14,120 nucleotides of DNA from Spirogloea muscicola (Eukaryota > Streptophyta > Zygnematophyceae > Spirogloeales > Spirogloeaceae), in NCBI GenBank assembly GCA_009602725.1, contig WELB01000066.1:677336-691455 (forward strand). The letters are read 5' to 3'. Of this stretch, positions 1-7,343 are shown piece after piece. The stretch's first letter is position 1. Every line of letters starts with the position of its first letter. A model generated the notes under the pieces. It made no database searches and was not told the origin of the DNA. It was given only the letters and a program-made list of their open reading frames with translations. The translations under genes were made by a program, and so were the position numbers.

Positions 1-130
1 TAGCCGTTAGTATTGACGGGGATGATAGACGGCTGACGATAGCCTGGGGGTAGTGACCGTCAGCTGCGAGTGACGGGTAGATTGTCGGTGGTAGCCGTTG
101 TTAGCCGTCGACAGGTCGTGGACGGGTCAT
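1..130. repeat. Degenerate short-word repeat rich in TAGCCGT and TGACGG
   Basis: The words TAGCCGT, TGACGG/TGACGA and GACGG recur at irregular spacing, for example TAGCCGTT at the very first base and again near 92. No open reading frame here looks real. It resembles a decayed short-period satellite cut by the window edge. Bases 131-412 show no supportable gene. Confidence 0.3.
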
Positions 131-412
131 CAACGAGAGACTGGGTGCCGAATATCCCACCCGGGCCCGTATGGCCGGGCTCGCAGTCCGTCGGGCTATA
201 AAGGGGGCACCCGAGATGGGAGAGGGGGTGAGTTCTTCACCCAACCTCGGACCCCTGGACCCTTGCCCCTGCAGTAACCGTTTGTCAATTTTACCGTTGC
301 GGCCCCATCCCAATGCCTCCCGCTTCTCCTTGCGCTGCCGGCAGCCCGGGCTTGGCGATCTACAGCATTCGTTACACTTTGGCCCCTTCACACCTTTGTC
401 GGGCTGTAGGGC

Positions 413-478
413 TTCAATTCTTGTCGGGCTGGCTTTTCACAGCCCTTGCCCCCATTGGGTGTGCCACTTTTTCTTCTA
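413..478 (+). repeat. LINE-type 3' tail, hairpin class 2
   Basis: A 6-bp hairpin (GGGCTG at 426-431 with CAGCCC at 440-445) is followed by TTGCCCCCATTGGG and a CTT/TTC-rich end. The same order of blocks recurs at 1033 and 1398. The block layout matches the 3' end of the full-length LINE (hairpin, ATGGGCGAGC, CTT run), so I read it as the 3' end of a related LINE or of a SINE that borrows its tail. Confidence 0.6.
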
Positions 479-480
479 CC

Positions 481-530
481 AAGGTCGCGAGGGCTGTGAA
501 CAGCCAGTCCGAAATGAGTTGACGAGGTCC
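481..530 (-). repeat. Inverted hairpin tail, degenerate
   Basis: On the minus strand this reads as a hairpin tail: GGCTGTTCACAGCC (complement of 492-505) with a pyrimidine-rich lead-in. It lies directly after the plus-strand tail at 413-478, so the two tails face each other. Confidence 0.4.
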
Positions 531-685
531 GAAGAAGAATGGCTCGCCTATTAGGGGCTGGCTTAGAAAAGAATGAGCGAAGGACGAGAAGGGCCACGGG
601 AAGCACTTTGAAAAACAAGCACAACAAGAAACTAAGCAGCTACGAAGCACTCAGAAACCCCTGCTAAGCAGCCTCAGGTCAGGTT
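531..685 (-). mobile_element. Antisense fragment of the LINE 3' end, including the ORF end
   Basis: The complement reads, in order: the end of the LINE coding region (codons for L-R-L-L-S-R-G followed by a stop, the same terminal residues as the full-length ORF), the 3' UTR words TCGTAGCTGCTTAGTTTCTT and CCCTTCTCGTCC, then TAAGCCAGCCCCTAATAGGCGAGCC and a short CTTC end. It therefore spans the last codons through the 3' terminus of a diverged copy. The 5' limit near 685 is where similarity fades. Confidence 0.7.
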
Positions 686-810
686 TCCGTCAGGGCGACA
701 TCTATCCGCCTGCTAGTTACTCTGACTTCGCATTTCTTACTGACTCGCGGTTATGGAGAGCCCCCTTGCTGCCGTCTTAGCAATTAGTATCTTGCTTTTT
801 GCGCCATTTG

Positions 811-873
811 GCCCCTCCAGACCTTGTTCATTCTTTTGGGCTGGCCTCTCACAGCCACCAATCACTTTGGAAG
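811..873 (+). repeat. Hairpin tail, class 3 (CTCTCACAGCC)
   Basis: It contains CAGACCTTGTTCATTC, then a hairpin GGGCTG...CAGCC with the inner loop GCCTCTCA, then CACTTTGGAAG. A near-identical block lies at 1167-1224 and an inverted one at 7895-7963. It is related to the LINE tail by the lead-in CTTGT-CATTCTTTTGGGCTGG. Confidence 0.5.
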
Positions 874-930
874 CTCTGTACCCCCTGAGCGCTTTCCCTG
901 GTCCCTTTTCTGAAGGGGGGTCAATTTGGA

Positions 931-969
931 AGCGCTGTTACCTTTTGTTAGAATAAAGGAAACAGCGCT
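931..969. repeat. Long stem-loop (14 bp plus one mismatch)
   Basis: AGCGCTGTT at 931-939 pairs perfectly with AACAGCGCT at 961-969. After one A-A mismatch, CCTTT at 941-945 pairs with AAAGG at 955-959, leaving a 9-nt loop. It sits between hairpin tails and could be part of a foldback element or a structured RNA. No function can be assigned. Confidence 0.55.
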
Positions 970-1032
970 TTGGTCATCCTACACCCTTTCTGACATAGCA
1001 CTTTAGGCCCCTCCGTCATTCGGCCACTTCGA

Positions 1033-1112
1033 ACCTTTGTCAATTTTTTTCGGGCTGGATTTTCACAGCTCTTGCCCCCATTGGGAGAGCCACTTCTTCT
1101 TCTTCTTCTTCA
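1033..1112 (+). repeat. LINE-type 3' tail, class 2, ending in (TTC)n
   Basis: Lead-in GAACCTTTGTCAATTTTTTT, hairpin GGGCTG/CAGCTC (one U-G pair keeps the stem), TTGCCCCCATTGGGAGAGCC, then a run of TTC units from about 1093 to 1111. A terminal short-unit repeat is common at LINE 3' ends, which supports reading this as the true 3' end. Confidence 0.6.
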
Positions 1113-1166
1113 GATGCCCACTGGTAAATCAAAGCAGATGATCGCAAGTCATATCCTCGGCCAGCC

Positions 1167-1224
1167 GGCCCCTCCAGACCTTGTCCACTCTTTTGGGCTG
1201 GCCTCTCACAGCCACCAGTCAATC
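1167..1224 (+). repeat. Hairpin tail, class 3, second copy
   Basis: It shares CCCCTCCAGACCTTGT, CTTTTGGGCTGGCCTCTC and ACAGCCACCA with the block at 811-873. The shared block is sharply bounded, which marks it as a repeat. Confidence 0.5.
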
Positions 1225-1228
1225 TCAA

Positions 1229-1359
1229 CAAGGGCTCGCCATTGAGGATAGGGGCTGGACAAGCCAGCCCAAAAAAGAATGAACGAGAACGAGTACGAGA
1301 AGGAGGCCAGGGGAAGCGCTAAGAAAGACAAACACACAAAGAAACGAAGCAGCTACGAG
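1229..1359 (-). mobile_element. Antisense LINE 3' UTR and tail
   Basis: The complement reads CTCGTAGCTGCTTCGTTTC, TTAGCGCTTCCCCTGGCC, CTTCTCGTACTCG, CATTCTTTTTTGGGCTGG, CCAGCCCCTATCCTCAATGG and CGAGCCC. These are the 3' UTR words of the full-length LINE in the same order (7344-7469), diverged by substitutions and small indels. Confidence 0.75.
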
Positions 1360-1397
1360 TCAATATGGACTGCCGCCACGCTATCGCCACGCTATCA

Positions 1398-1482
1398 TTT
1401 GGCCTCTTTGAACCTTTGTTAAGTCTTCTCGGGCTGGCCTTTCACAGCCCTTGCCCCCGTTGGGAGAGCCACTTCTTCTATT
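1398..1482 (+). repeat. LINE-type 3' tail, class 2, third copy
   Basis: Lead-in TTTGAACCTTTGTTAAG, hairpin GGGCTG/CAGCCC, TTGCCCCCGTTGGGAGAGCC and CTTCTTCT. It ends a few bases before a LINE coding fragment on the same strand. Confidence 0.55.
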
Positions 1483-1494
1483 GCCCGCCGCAGC

Positions 1495-1698
1495 CTTGGG
1501 GAGCCGGTTGACTTCCACGCAGCAGGCTCCCTGGCGCAGGTGTATCGCATGCGCTTGGCCGTCTCGCTGCAGCGGTCTATGGCACGCGCGCTGCATCTCC
1601 GCGCCGGTCATGCCCTTGCTGCCGCCTCTGGCCCTCGCAAGAAGACCCGCTACCAGGAGACTAATTTCTCTGACCTACGGCTGCTAGTCAGAAATTGA
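1495..1698 (+). pseudogene. LINE ORF C-terminal fragment, diverged subfamily
   Basis: The frame starting at the GAGCCGGTTGAC block translates to GEPVDFHAAGSLAQVYRMRL, then VSLQRSMARALHLRAG, and ends with SDLRLLVRN and a TGA at 1696-1698. The full-length ORF ends with nearly the same stretch (residues 1269-1335) but with a different last few residues (LLSRGY). The copy is 5'-truncated to about 68 codons, has no internal stop, and differs at many silent sites, so it comes from a related subfamily and not from a recent copy of the full-length element. Confidence 0.8.
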
Positions 1699-1792
1699 GG
1701 ATAGTGGCTGGAAAAGGCAGCCCCAATTAAGAATTGACAAAGGTTCAAAAGGGCGAAATGACGGATGGGCCAAATGCGCTAAGCAGCTACGA
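1693..1792 (-). mobile_element. Antisense LINE 3' UTR and tail abutting a sense ORF end
   Basis: The complement contains TCGTAGCTGCTTAGCGC, GAACCTTTGTCAATTC, a hairpin region TTGGGGCTGCC...CCAGCC and ACTATCCTCAAT. It overlaps the last bases of the plus-strand LINE fragment at 1495-1698, so a sense ORF end is fused to an inverted tail. Confidence 0.6.
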
Positions 1793-1864
1793 AAGGGCCT
1801 GAAAATGCTATTAGAACGGGAAAGCGGCTGCTCAGTGGAAACGATACCGCCAGGCGCCTTCGGA

Positions 1865-2213
1865 GAGAACTTCGGAACGCCTAAAGCGCTATGTCAAAAC
1901 GGGAAGAGGATGGACCACTCAGTAGCGACCACTCAGTCGCAGAAGAAGAAAAGCTCGAAGGGCTCGCCCATGGAGGATAGGGGCTGGCTTTCCCCTGGCC
2001 GCTTCTCGTACTTTGTTGGGCTGGCTTTTTCCAGCCCCTATCCTCAAATGGGCGAGCCCTTCTTCTTGAAAAAGCTGGAAGTAGCCACAGCTCTCCATTT
2101 CTGGCCCCTTCTTGTACTTCGTTTATTTTTCCTTGGGAGGGGGGGAGGATGGATTACTGAATGGTCCATCCTCCCCTTGTTCTGACAGCGCTTTTAGGCG
2201 TTCCGAACTTCTC
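1865..2213. repeat. 350-bp imperfect palindrome (foldback) of LINE-tail type
   Basis: The outer arms are about 1865-1923 and 2160-2213. Both carry the words GTTCGGAACGCCTAAA (or its near match), AGCGCT and GAGGATGGACCA in inverted order. The inner arms are about 1950-1990 and 2030-2075, with AGGGCTCGCCCATGGAGGAT opposite ATCCTCAAATGGGCGAGCCC. Near the centre sits a plus-strand LINE-like tail with CTTCTCGTACTTTGTTGGGC. It has no coding capacity. It could be two tails inserted in opposite directions or a foldback/MITE-like element. Confidence 0.65.
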
Positions 2214-2595
2214 ATTAAAGGAAGACCGTGTATTAGAAAGAGATGTAGGCCAAATGGCCAGGTACAAAGGCACGCACATCTAAAGATCTACATAAGCTAC
2301 AGCAGATTGACCCTCTCAATAACCACGGGTCAAAATATAAAGGTCACTACTCGATGCATGAATACTAGATGCCAGGAACGGAGCCGTTCTGCCACCTACT
2401 AGAGCTCGCCCAGCTTTCTGGTGCAAGGCACTAGCCTGAGCACGCTGCAAACAGGCCGAAACTCGTCGTCGCAAGAGCGACATATATGCAGCTGGCAAGC
2501 CCATCTCAGCCGGAAACACATCTGCACGTCGAGTGTAGCCTGGATTGGCTATGTTTTGATGGAGCGTGTGGAAACGAGGACCCAGACAGCCAAAG
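2214..2595. other. Non-coding stretch, nothing recognised
   Basis: This is lower in GC than its surroundings. I found no convincing ORF, hairpin tail or RNA gene. The open frames passing through it are short or run on from chance reading frames. Confidence 0.4.
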
Positions 2596-2599
2596 ATGT

Positions 2600-2750
2600 C
2601 GATTGCAGCTGGCAGGAGTTGATCGCATTGGGGGTAAAAGGCGCCTGGCGGTATCGTTTCAACGCTCCCTTGACTACGCCGTCCACACTCGGCGCGAGGG
2701 CCGTGCTATGCCCGCCGCCTCTGGGTCTCGACGGAGCGCCCCTTTCCAGA
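2600..2750 (+). pseudogene. Old LINE ORF C-terminal fragment
   Basis: Translation in the frame through 2641 gives RRLAVSFQRSL, EGRAMPAASGS and APFQ. These align with MRLAVSLQRSM, GRALAVASGS and THFQ of the full-length LINE (about residues 1286-1320). DNA identity is clearly lower than for the other copies, so this is an older or different family member. A young LINE copy begins exactly where the similarity ends. Confidence 0.6.
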
Positions 2751-3180
2751 GTTCTTCCCGTTGGCCATCAACACACATGGGGCGCTGGGCGCTCGGTGGC
2801 TCGAGCTGCTCACCCAGCTCGCCCGCCACACCATCGCCCGGGGCTTCCATGGGGAGCCGGTTGACTTCCCTGCAGCCGGGTCGCTGGCGCAAGTGTATCG
2901 AATGCGCCTGGCCGTCTCGCTGCAGAGGTCCATGGCCCGGGCGCTGCACCTTCGTGCCGGCAGAGCCCTCGCTGCTGCCTCTGGCTCTGGCCAGGGGACC
3001 CACTTCCAGGAGCCCAGCATCTCTGATCTGCGGCTGCTTAGCAGGGGTTACTGAGTGTCTCGTAGCAGCTTTGTTTCTGTTACTTAGCGCTTCCCCTGGC
3101 CCCCTTCTCGTACTCTGTTCATTCTTTTTCGGGCTGGTTGTTCCAGCCCCTATTCTCAATGGGCGAGCACTTTCTTCTTT
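2751..3180 (+). mobile_element. 5'-truncated LINE copy A (C-terminus, 3' UTR, tail)
   Basis: From TTCTTCCCGTTGGCC onward the sequence matches the full-length element at a constant offset of 4289 bases, with about five substitutions over the coding part (for example codons giving N for D, G for R and A for V). The reading frame is intact to TGA at 3052-3054. The 3' UTR follows with the terminal hairpin GGGCTGG (3131-3137) and CCAGCCC (3143-3149), then ATGGGCGAGCAC and a CTT/T run. The match ends at 3179. 5' truncation at the coding end is the usual outcome of incomplete target-primed reverse transcription. Confidence 0.9.
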
Positions 3181-3335
3181 TTTTCCGTGCTTCTCCGTGC
3201 CAGCCTCCCTCCAGGGGCACCCCGTGGGGGGCGCGCCGCACGAGGGTGGCACGACAAAGCGTCAGCTGCCAGGCAGACGCTTGCGACAGCCTTCTGCCGC
3301 CCTCAGGTCTTGTCAAGGCCAGGTGAGCACGAGAG

Positions 3336-6300
3336 ATGAAGAGGCTTTTGACACCATCCATCTGGTCGCGGGCGCCGCCGCCGCCGCCGCCACCCCTCTT
3401 AAACCCCGGGCCGCCGCCGGCGCCGTCGCCGGCGGCGCCCGCCATGGGGTCCGCGGCGGCGTGCAGCTCTCGGCGCCGCCCTCGGAGCCGGAGTCCCGAA
3501 CTTCCCCCGGCCAAGTTCGCGTGGGCGCAGCGGTTTCTCACCCTCGCCGCCTTCCATGCCGCCACCACGCCACCTCCGCCGCAGCCCCCCCTTCTTCCGC
3601 CGTCGCCACCCTCGCCTGCGAAGCCCCCGCGCGCGCCGTGCCCCACCTGCCCGCGGGATTTCGCAACTCCCCATGGTGTCTCTGTGCATCGGCGACACTG
3701 CAAGGGGCATGCCAGCCCCACCGGCCCGCCGCCCGCAGCGGCCGTCGCGGCTTGCAGCCCCATCGTCCAGGCCCTGGCATCCACTCGGGCGGAGCATTCC
3801 ACGGAGCATTCCACGGAGCATTCCACGGAGGCCACTACTCTATCGCCTCCCGCCCGAGAGAAGTGTCGGGCACCAACGTTATCGCCTCCACCCCTGAGAA
3901 GCGAGGGGACCCACGAGGTGACCACGCTCCTCCATCCTCAGGGTACCATGTCCCATGTGCTCGGCCCTGACGCCCCTGAGTGTGCTTCTCCGGCGACAGT
4001 GGTGCGGCAGCCGCTACCGCCCGCCGAGCCGTCGTCACCACAGCCGCCGACGTCCCCACCGCCCCCACCTCCTCCGACGCCGCCTTCCCGATCATCCGCC
4101 ATCCCGCCTCTCGAGCCGCCCAGCCTTCCACAGTCGGCGCCATCGACGCCCCCCCCATCTCCGCCGCCTCCACCCCCGCCGAGCGAGCCGGCTCCACCGC
4201 CGTCGCCCTCTCCTCCCTCGCCCGACCCGCCTCGGTGCCAGCTTTGCCAGAGGACCTTCACCACGCGGTCCGGCCGGTCCAACCACCAGCGAACTTGCGC
4301 GGGCAACATCAACCGTGCGGAGCAGGCGCGGAGCGCAGCGGCGGCGGGTGGTCGTCGGGGCAGACCAGGCAGGCCTCCCGCGCCGTCCCCGCCCACGCCT
4401 CACCACTGGCAGTGGCTGGCCGACCTTGACCTGGCCGCAGTTCACCGCCAGGCGGCCCTGCCGCTCCTACGCCATGTTCCACGCTGGGCACGCCCACACC
4501 TCCGCCGCGCGCTCCGCCCGGTGACACAGCGGATCGTCGTGGACCACAGAGACGAGGCGGCGTGGAAGCTGTTCATCCTCTTCCCCCGGCTGTTGCTCGG
4601 GCGGGTCTCTCTCGACAGCCGCAAGCAGGGCCAGCAGCCCCTCTTGGAACGCGTCCAGTTGTTCGAGAGCGGGCACTGGGAGGAGCTCCTGGCGAGGCAC
4701 GACGCAGCCGTGGCGGCATCCGAAGCCAACCGTGGTGGTCGAGGGGCAACACACGACCGGGCCGCCAGCGTCCGCAGGGCTCTTCGCTACGGCCACGCGG
4801 GCGAGCTCTCCCGGGCTGTGCAGGCCCTGGACGATGCGATGCTGGCGCCGACCAATGCGGCAACCCGGGCGGCTCTGGACTCCCTCCACCCCCCGTCCAG
4901 CTCCCCCCTGCCACCGTGGTTGGCCGCGTTCGCCCCGCCGGAGGAGGTGGTCTTGGACGCCGACGCCCTCATGAAGGCTCTCCAGACCAGCCGTCGCGCA
5001 GCCGCCGGCGGCCCCTCCCGCATGCTAACTGAGCACCTGCGGGAGATCTTCCTTGAGGGTGAGGCAACAGACTTCAACGCGCTGCTGCAGATCTGCCAGC
5101 ATATGGCCCGCGACAATGTGCCGGCCAGCATCCGCGGCGTACTGTGCACCAGCACGCTGCTCGCCCTCGACAAGCCGAGCGGGGGAGTCAGGCCCATTGC
5201 CATTGGGGAGGTCCTGTACCGCCTGGTGAGCCGCGTACTCTGGCAGCAGCATGCGGGGCCGGCGCAGGTGCACATGGCGCCACACCAGTACGGCGCGGGG
5301 CTGCGGAGTGGGGGCGAGGCCGTCGTCCATGGGGTTCGTGCGACCTTGGACCAGCACCCGGGGTGGCTGGTGCTGGCCGTTGACGTGAAGAATGCCTTCA
5401 ACACTGTGGAGCGCGCCAGCATTGCGGAGGAGCTCCGGGCATCCTTCCCCTCCCTGGTACCCTTTTTCCGCTTGGGGTACGGTCAGCCCAGCGACCTCCT
5501 CTGGCGGACAGGGGGAGATCAAGTGGAGGTCCTGCAGTCCCAAGCGGGCACGCGGCAAGGAGACCCCCTCGCCGGCTTCTACTTTGCGCTCGCTCACCAC
5601 CGGGCCCTGCAGGCAACCGCCGCGGCACACCCAGGAGTCCTACTCCCCTCCTTCGCGGACGACACCACCATCGTCGGCCCTCCGGAAGACGTGGCGGCGG
5701 CCTTCATCACCCTTGAGCTGCAGCTGGCCACCCTCGGCCTGTCCACCCGGGCGTCAAAGTGCGCGGCCTGGTCTCCCAGCGGCCTCCCACCCAACCTGAC
5801 GCTGCCCACCGGCTGCCAAACTCCAGCAGATGGCTTCACCCTGCTGGGGGTCCCCATCGGCGCGCCGTCCTTCGTGGAGGGGCAGCTGCGAGCCCGCCTG
5901 GCGGAGCACCTTCAGCCTGCGGCCCGGCTTCCCGAGCTGGACGACATGCAACTATCGCTGGCCATGTTGACCAGGGCCATTGGGCAGCGGCCCCAGTACC
6001 TGACGCGGGCCACTCCGCCGTCCCCTGGGGCGTTGGCAGCGTATGCAGATTTCGATGCAAGCATGGTGGCGAGCTTGGCGGCCCTGGTCCGCCACCAGGG
6101 CTTCCTCCAGTCGCCAGCAGCTATCCACCAGGCGGCGCTACCCCTCAGCCACGGTGGTCTCGGCCTGCGCCCGCTCGCTCGTTCTTGCCGGGCGGCATAC
6201 CTCGGCAGCTGGGCGCAGACTGCCGCCTCCGTGGCCCAGCGCTTCTTGGTCCACGGCCGGCGGGCACTGGAGCAGGCGGTGGCGGAGGTCGACATGGGCC

Positions 6301-7343
6301 CGCTGCCGTTCCAGGTGTCGCTTCGCTCCGCCCACCAGGAGCTGCTCGCGGCGCACCCGGACCTGGCCGGCCAGGCGGTATCCTTTGCGCACCTCGCGCA
6401 CACCGCCGACTTGCGCGTCCAAGCGCGCATCGCGGCAGTGGTCGACAAGGCCGCCTACACCACCGCCGTGCTCCAGCTCCCCGAGGCCGACTTGCGCGGG
6501 CGCGCGAGACTCCACTCGGCCTCTTCCCCGGGGGCTGCGGCGTGGCTCCAGGCCCTCCCCCTCTACGACGCCCTCACCCTCCCGGACGAGGTATTCCGAA
6601 GTGCCGTCCACCGGCTCCTGGGCCTACTGCCGCCATGTCTCCAGGGTGTGCGTCAATGTGAGTGTGGCGAGCGCGGGACCGAGCCTGGAGAGCTGGCTGC
6701 TCATGTTCTGCGCTGTTCCCACGGCGGAGAGCGGACAGCGGCCCACGACCGCCTCCGCGACGTAATGCATGGCATCCTGTTGGAGGCTGGTTTCTCCGCG
6801 GCAGCAGAGCACTCCGGAATCATGCCAATCCAGCACAGGGCCGACGGTCTCCACGCTAGGCGTGTAGACCTGGTGGCCACCCGACAGGCCGGCGGGCCAC
6901 GTCTTCTCCTGGACGTGGTGACTACTGATGCCTATGACCGCTCACACCCAGCTAACTGTGCCACCACGGCTGGGTATGCGGTCGCCTGCGCTGCTCGGGC
7001 CAAAGAGCTGAAGTACGCGGATCATCCGCGGGAAGACGAGCTCTTCCCGTTGGCCATCGACACACATGGGGCGCTGGGCGCTCGGTGGCTCGAGCTGCTC
7101 ACCCAGCTCGCCCGCCACACCATCGCCCGGCGCTTCCATGGAGAGCCGGTAGACTTCCCTGCAGCCGGGTCGCTGGCGCAAGTGTATCGAATGCGCCTGG
7201 CCGTCTCGCTGCAGAGGTCCATGGCCCGGGCGCTGCACCTTCGTGCCGGCAGAGCCCTCGCTGTTGCCTCTGGCTCTGGCCAGGGGACCCACTTCCAGGA
7301 GCCCAGCATCTCTGATCTGCGGCTGCTTAGCAGGGGTTACTGA
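3336..7343 (+). CDS. LINE polyprotein: C2HC zinc fingers, reverse transcriptase, CCHC knuckle, restriction-like endonuclease
   Basis: This 1335-residue protein would nick a genomic target and reverse-transcribe its own RNA from the nick. Two C2HC fingers lie at about residues 102-122 (C102, C105, H118, C122) and 301-321 (C301, C304, H317, C321), joined by a long proline/serine-rich linker with three EHST repeats. An AT-hook-like RRGRPGRPP follows at 340-348. The reverse transcriptase spans about 600-850: KPSGGVRPIAIGE (613-625), motif A AVDVKNAFN with D683, motif B QAGTRQGDPL, motif C FADD with D775 and D776, and LLGVPIG (836-842). A CCHC knuckle (C1108, C1110, H1123, C1127) precedes the nuclease motifs RRVDLV (D1178), LLLDVVTTD (D1193) and KELKY (K1223/K1226). 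An in-frame TGA at 3324-3326 makes 3336 the first ATG; an ATG at 3444 (residue 37) has stronger context. There are no stops or frameshifts, and all catalytic residues I can identify are present, so it may be active. Confidence 0.92.
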   Translation: MKRLLTPSIWSRAPPPPPPPLLNPGPPPAPSPAAPAMGSAAACSSRRRPRSRSPELPPAKFAWAQRFLTLAAFHAATTPPPPQPPLLPPSPPSPAKPPRAPCPTCPRDFATPHGVSVHRRHCKGHASPTGPPPAAAVAACSPIVQALASTRAEHSTEHSTEHSTEATTLSPPAREKCRAPTLSPPPLRSEGTHEVTTLLHPQGTMSHVLGPDAPECASPATVVRQPLPPAEPSSPQPPTSPPPPPPPTPPSRSSAIPPLEPPSLPQSAPSTPPPSPPPPPPPSEPAPPPSPSPPSPDPPRCQLCQRTFTTRSGRSNHQRTCAGNINRAEQARSAAAAGGRRGRPGRPPAPSPPTPHHWQWLADLDLAAVHRQAALPLLRHVPRWARPHLRRALRPVTQRIVVDHRDEAAWKLFILFPRLLLGRVSLDSRKQGQQPLLERVQLFESGHWEELLARHDAAVAASEANRGGRGATHDRAASVRRALRYGHAGELSRAVQALDDAMLAPTNAATRAALDSLHPPSSSPLPPWLAAFAPPEEVVLDADALMKALQTSRRAAAGGPSRMLTEHLREIFLEGEATDFNALLQICQHMARDNVPASIRGVLCTSTLLALDKPSGGVRPIAIGEVLYRLVSRVLWQQHAGPAQVHMAPHQYGAGLRSGGEAVVHGVRATLDQHPGWLVLAVDVKNAFNTVERASIAEELRASFPSLVPFFRLGYGQPSDLLWRTGGDQVEVLQSQAGTRQGDPLAGFYFALAHHRALQATAAAHPGVLLPSFADDTTIVGPPEDVAAAFITLELQLATLGLSTRASKCAAWSPSGLPPNLTLPTGCQTPADGFTLLGVPIGAPSFVEGQLRARLAEHLQPAARLPELDDMQLSLAMLTRAIGQRPQYLTRATPPSPGALAAYADFDASMVASLAALVRHQGFLQSPAAIHQAALPLSHGGLGLRPLARSCRAAYLGSWAQTAASVAQRFLVHGRRALEQAVAEVDMGPLPFQVSLRSAHQELLAAHPDLAGQAVSFAHLAHTADLRVQARIAAVVDKAAYTTAVLQLPEADLRGRARLHSASSPGAAAWLQALPLYDALTLPDEVFRSAVHRLLGLLPPCLQGVRQCECGERGTEPGELAAHVLRCSHGGERTAAHDRLRDVMHGILLEAGFSAAAEHSGIMPIQHRADGLHARRVDLVATRQAGGPRLLLDVVTTDAYDRSHPANCATTAGYAVACAARAKELKYADHPREDELFPLAIDTHGALGARWLELLTQLARHTIARRFHGEPVDFPAAGSLAQVYRMRLAVSLQRSMARALHLRAGRALAVASGSGQGTHFQEPSISDLRLLSRGY
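3791..3826 (+). repeat. Three tandem 12-bp units inside the LINE ORF
   Basis: GGAGCATTCCAC is repeated three times without change, adding EHST units (about residues 153-164) to the linker between the zinc fingers. The unit is a multiple of three, so copy-number change would keep the frame. Confidence 0.85.

Noticed and set aside
3119-3925. A 268-codon minus-strand open frame opposite the LINE N-terminus
   Set aside because: It is Gly/Arg/Ala-rich and is explained by the proline-rich GC-biased codons on the other strand. No domain or start context supports it.
2486-3970. A 494-codon plus-strand open frame running through copy A and into the LINE 5' region
   Set aside because: It crosses an old fragment, copy A, its 3' UTR and the full-length element in a frame different from the LINE ORF. 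Its first part overlaps LINE remnants, and the rest is a GC-rich chance frame opposite or offset to the zinc-finger coding sequence.
5759-6661. A 300-codon plus-strand frame inside the LINE ORF
   Set aside because: It lies wholly within the reverse-transcriptase to thumb region in another frame and is a Pro/Gly/Arg-rich shadow of the real frame.
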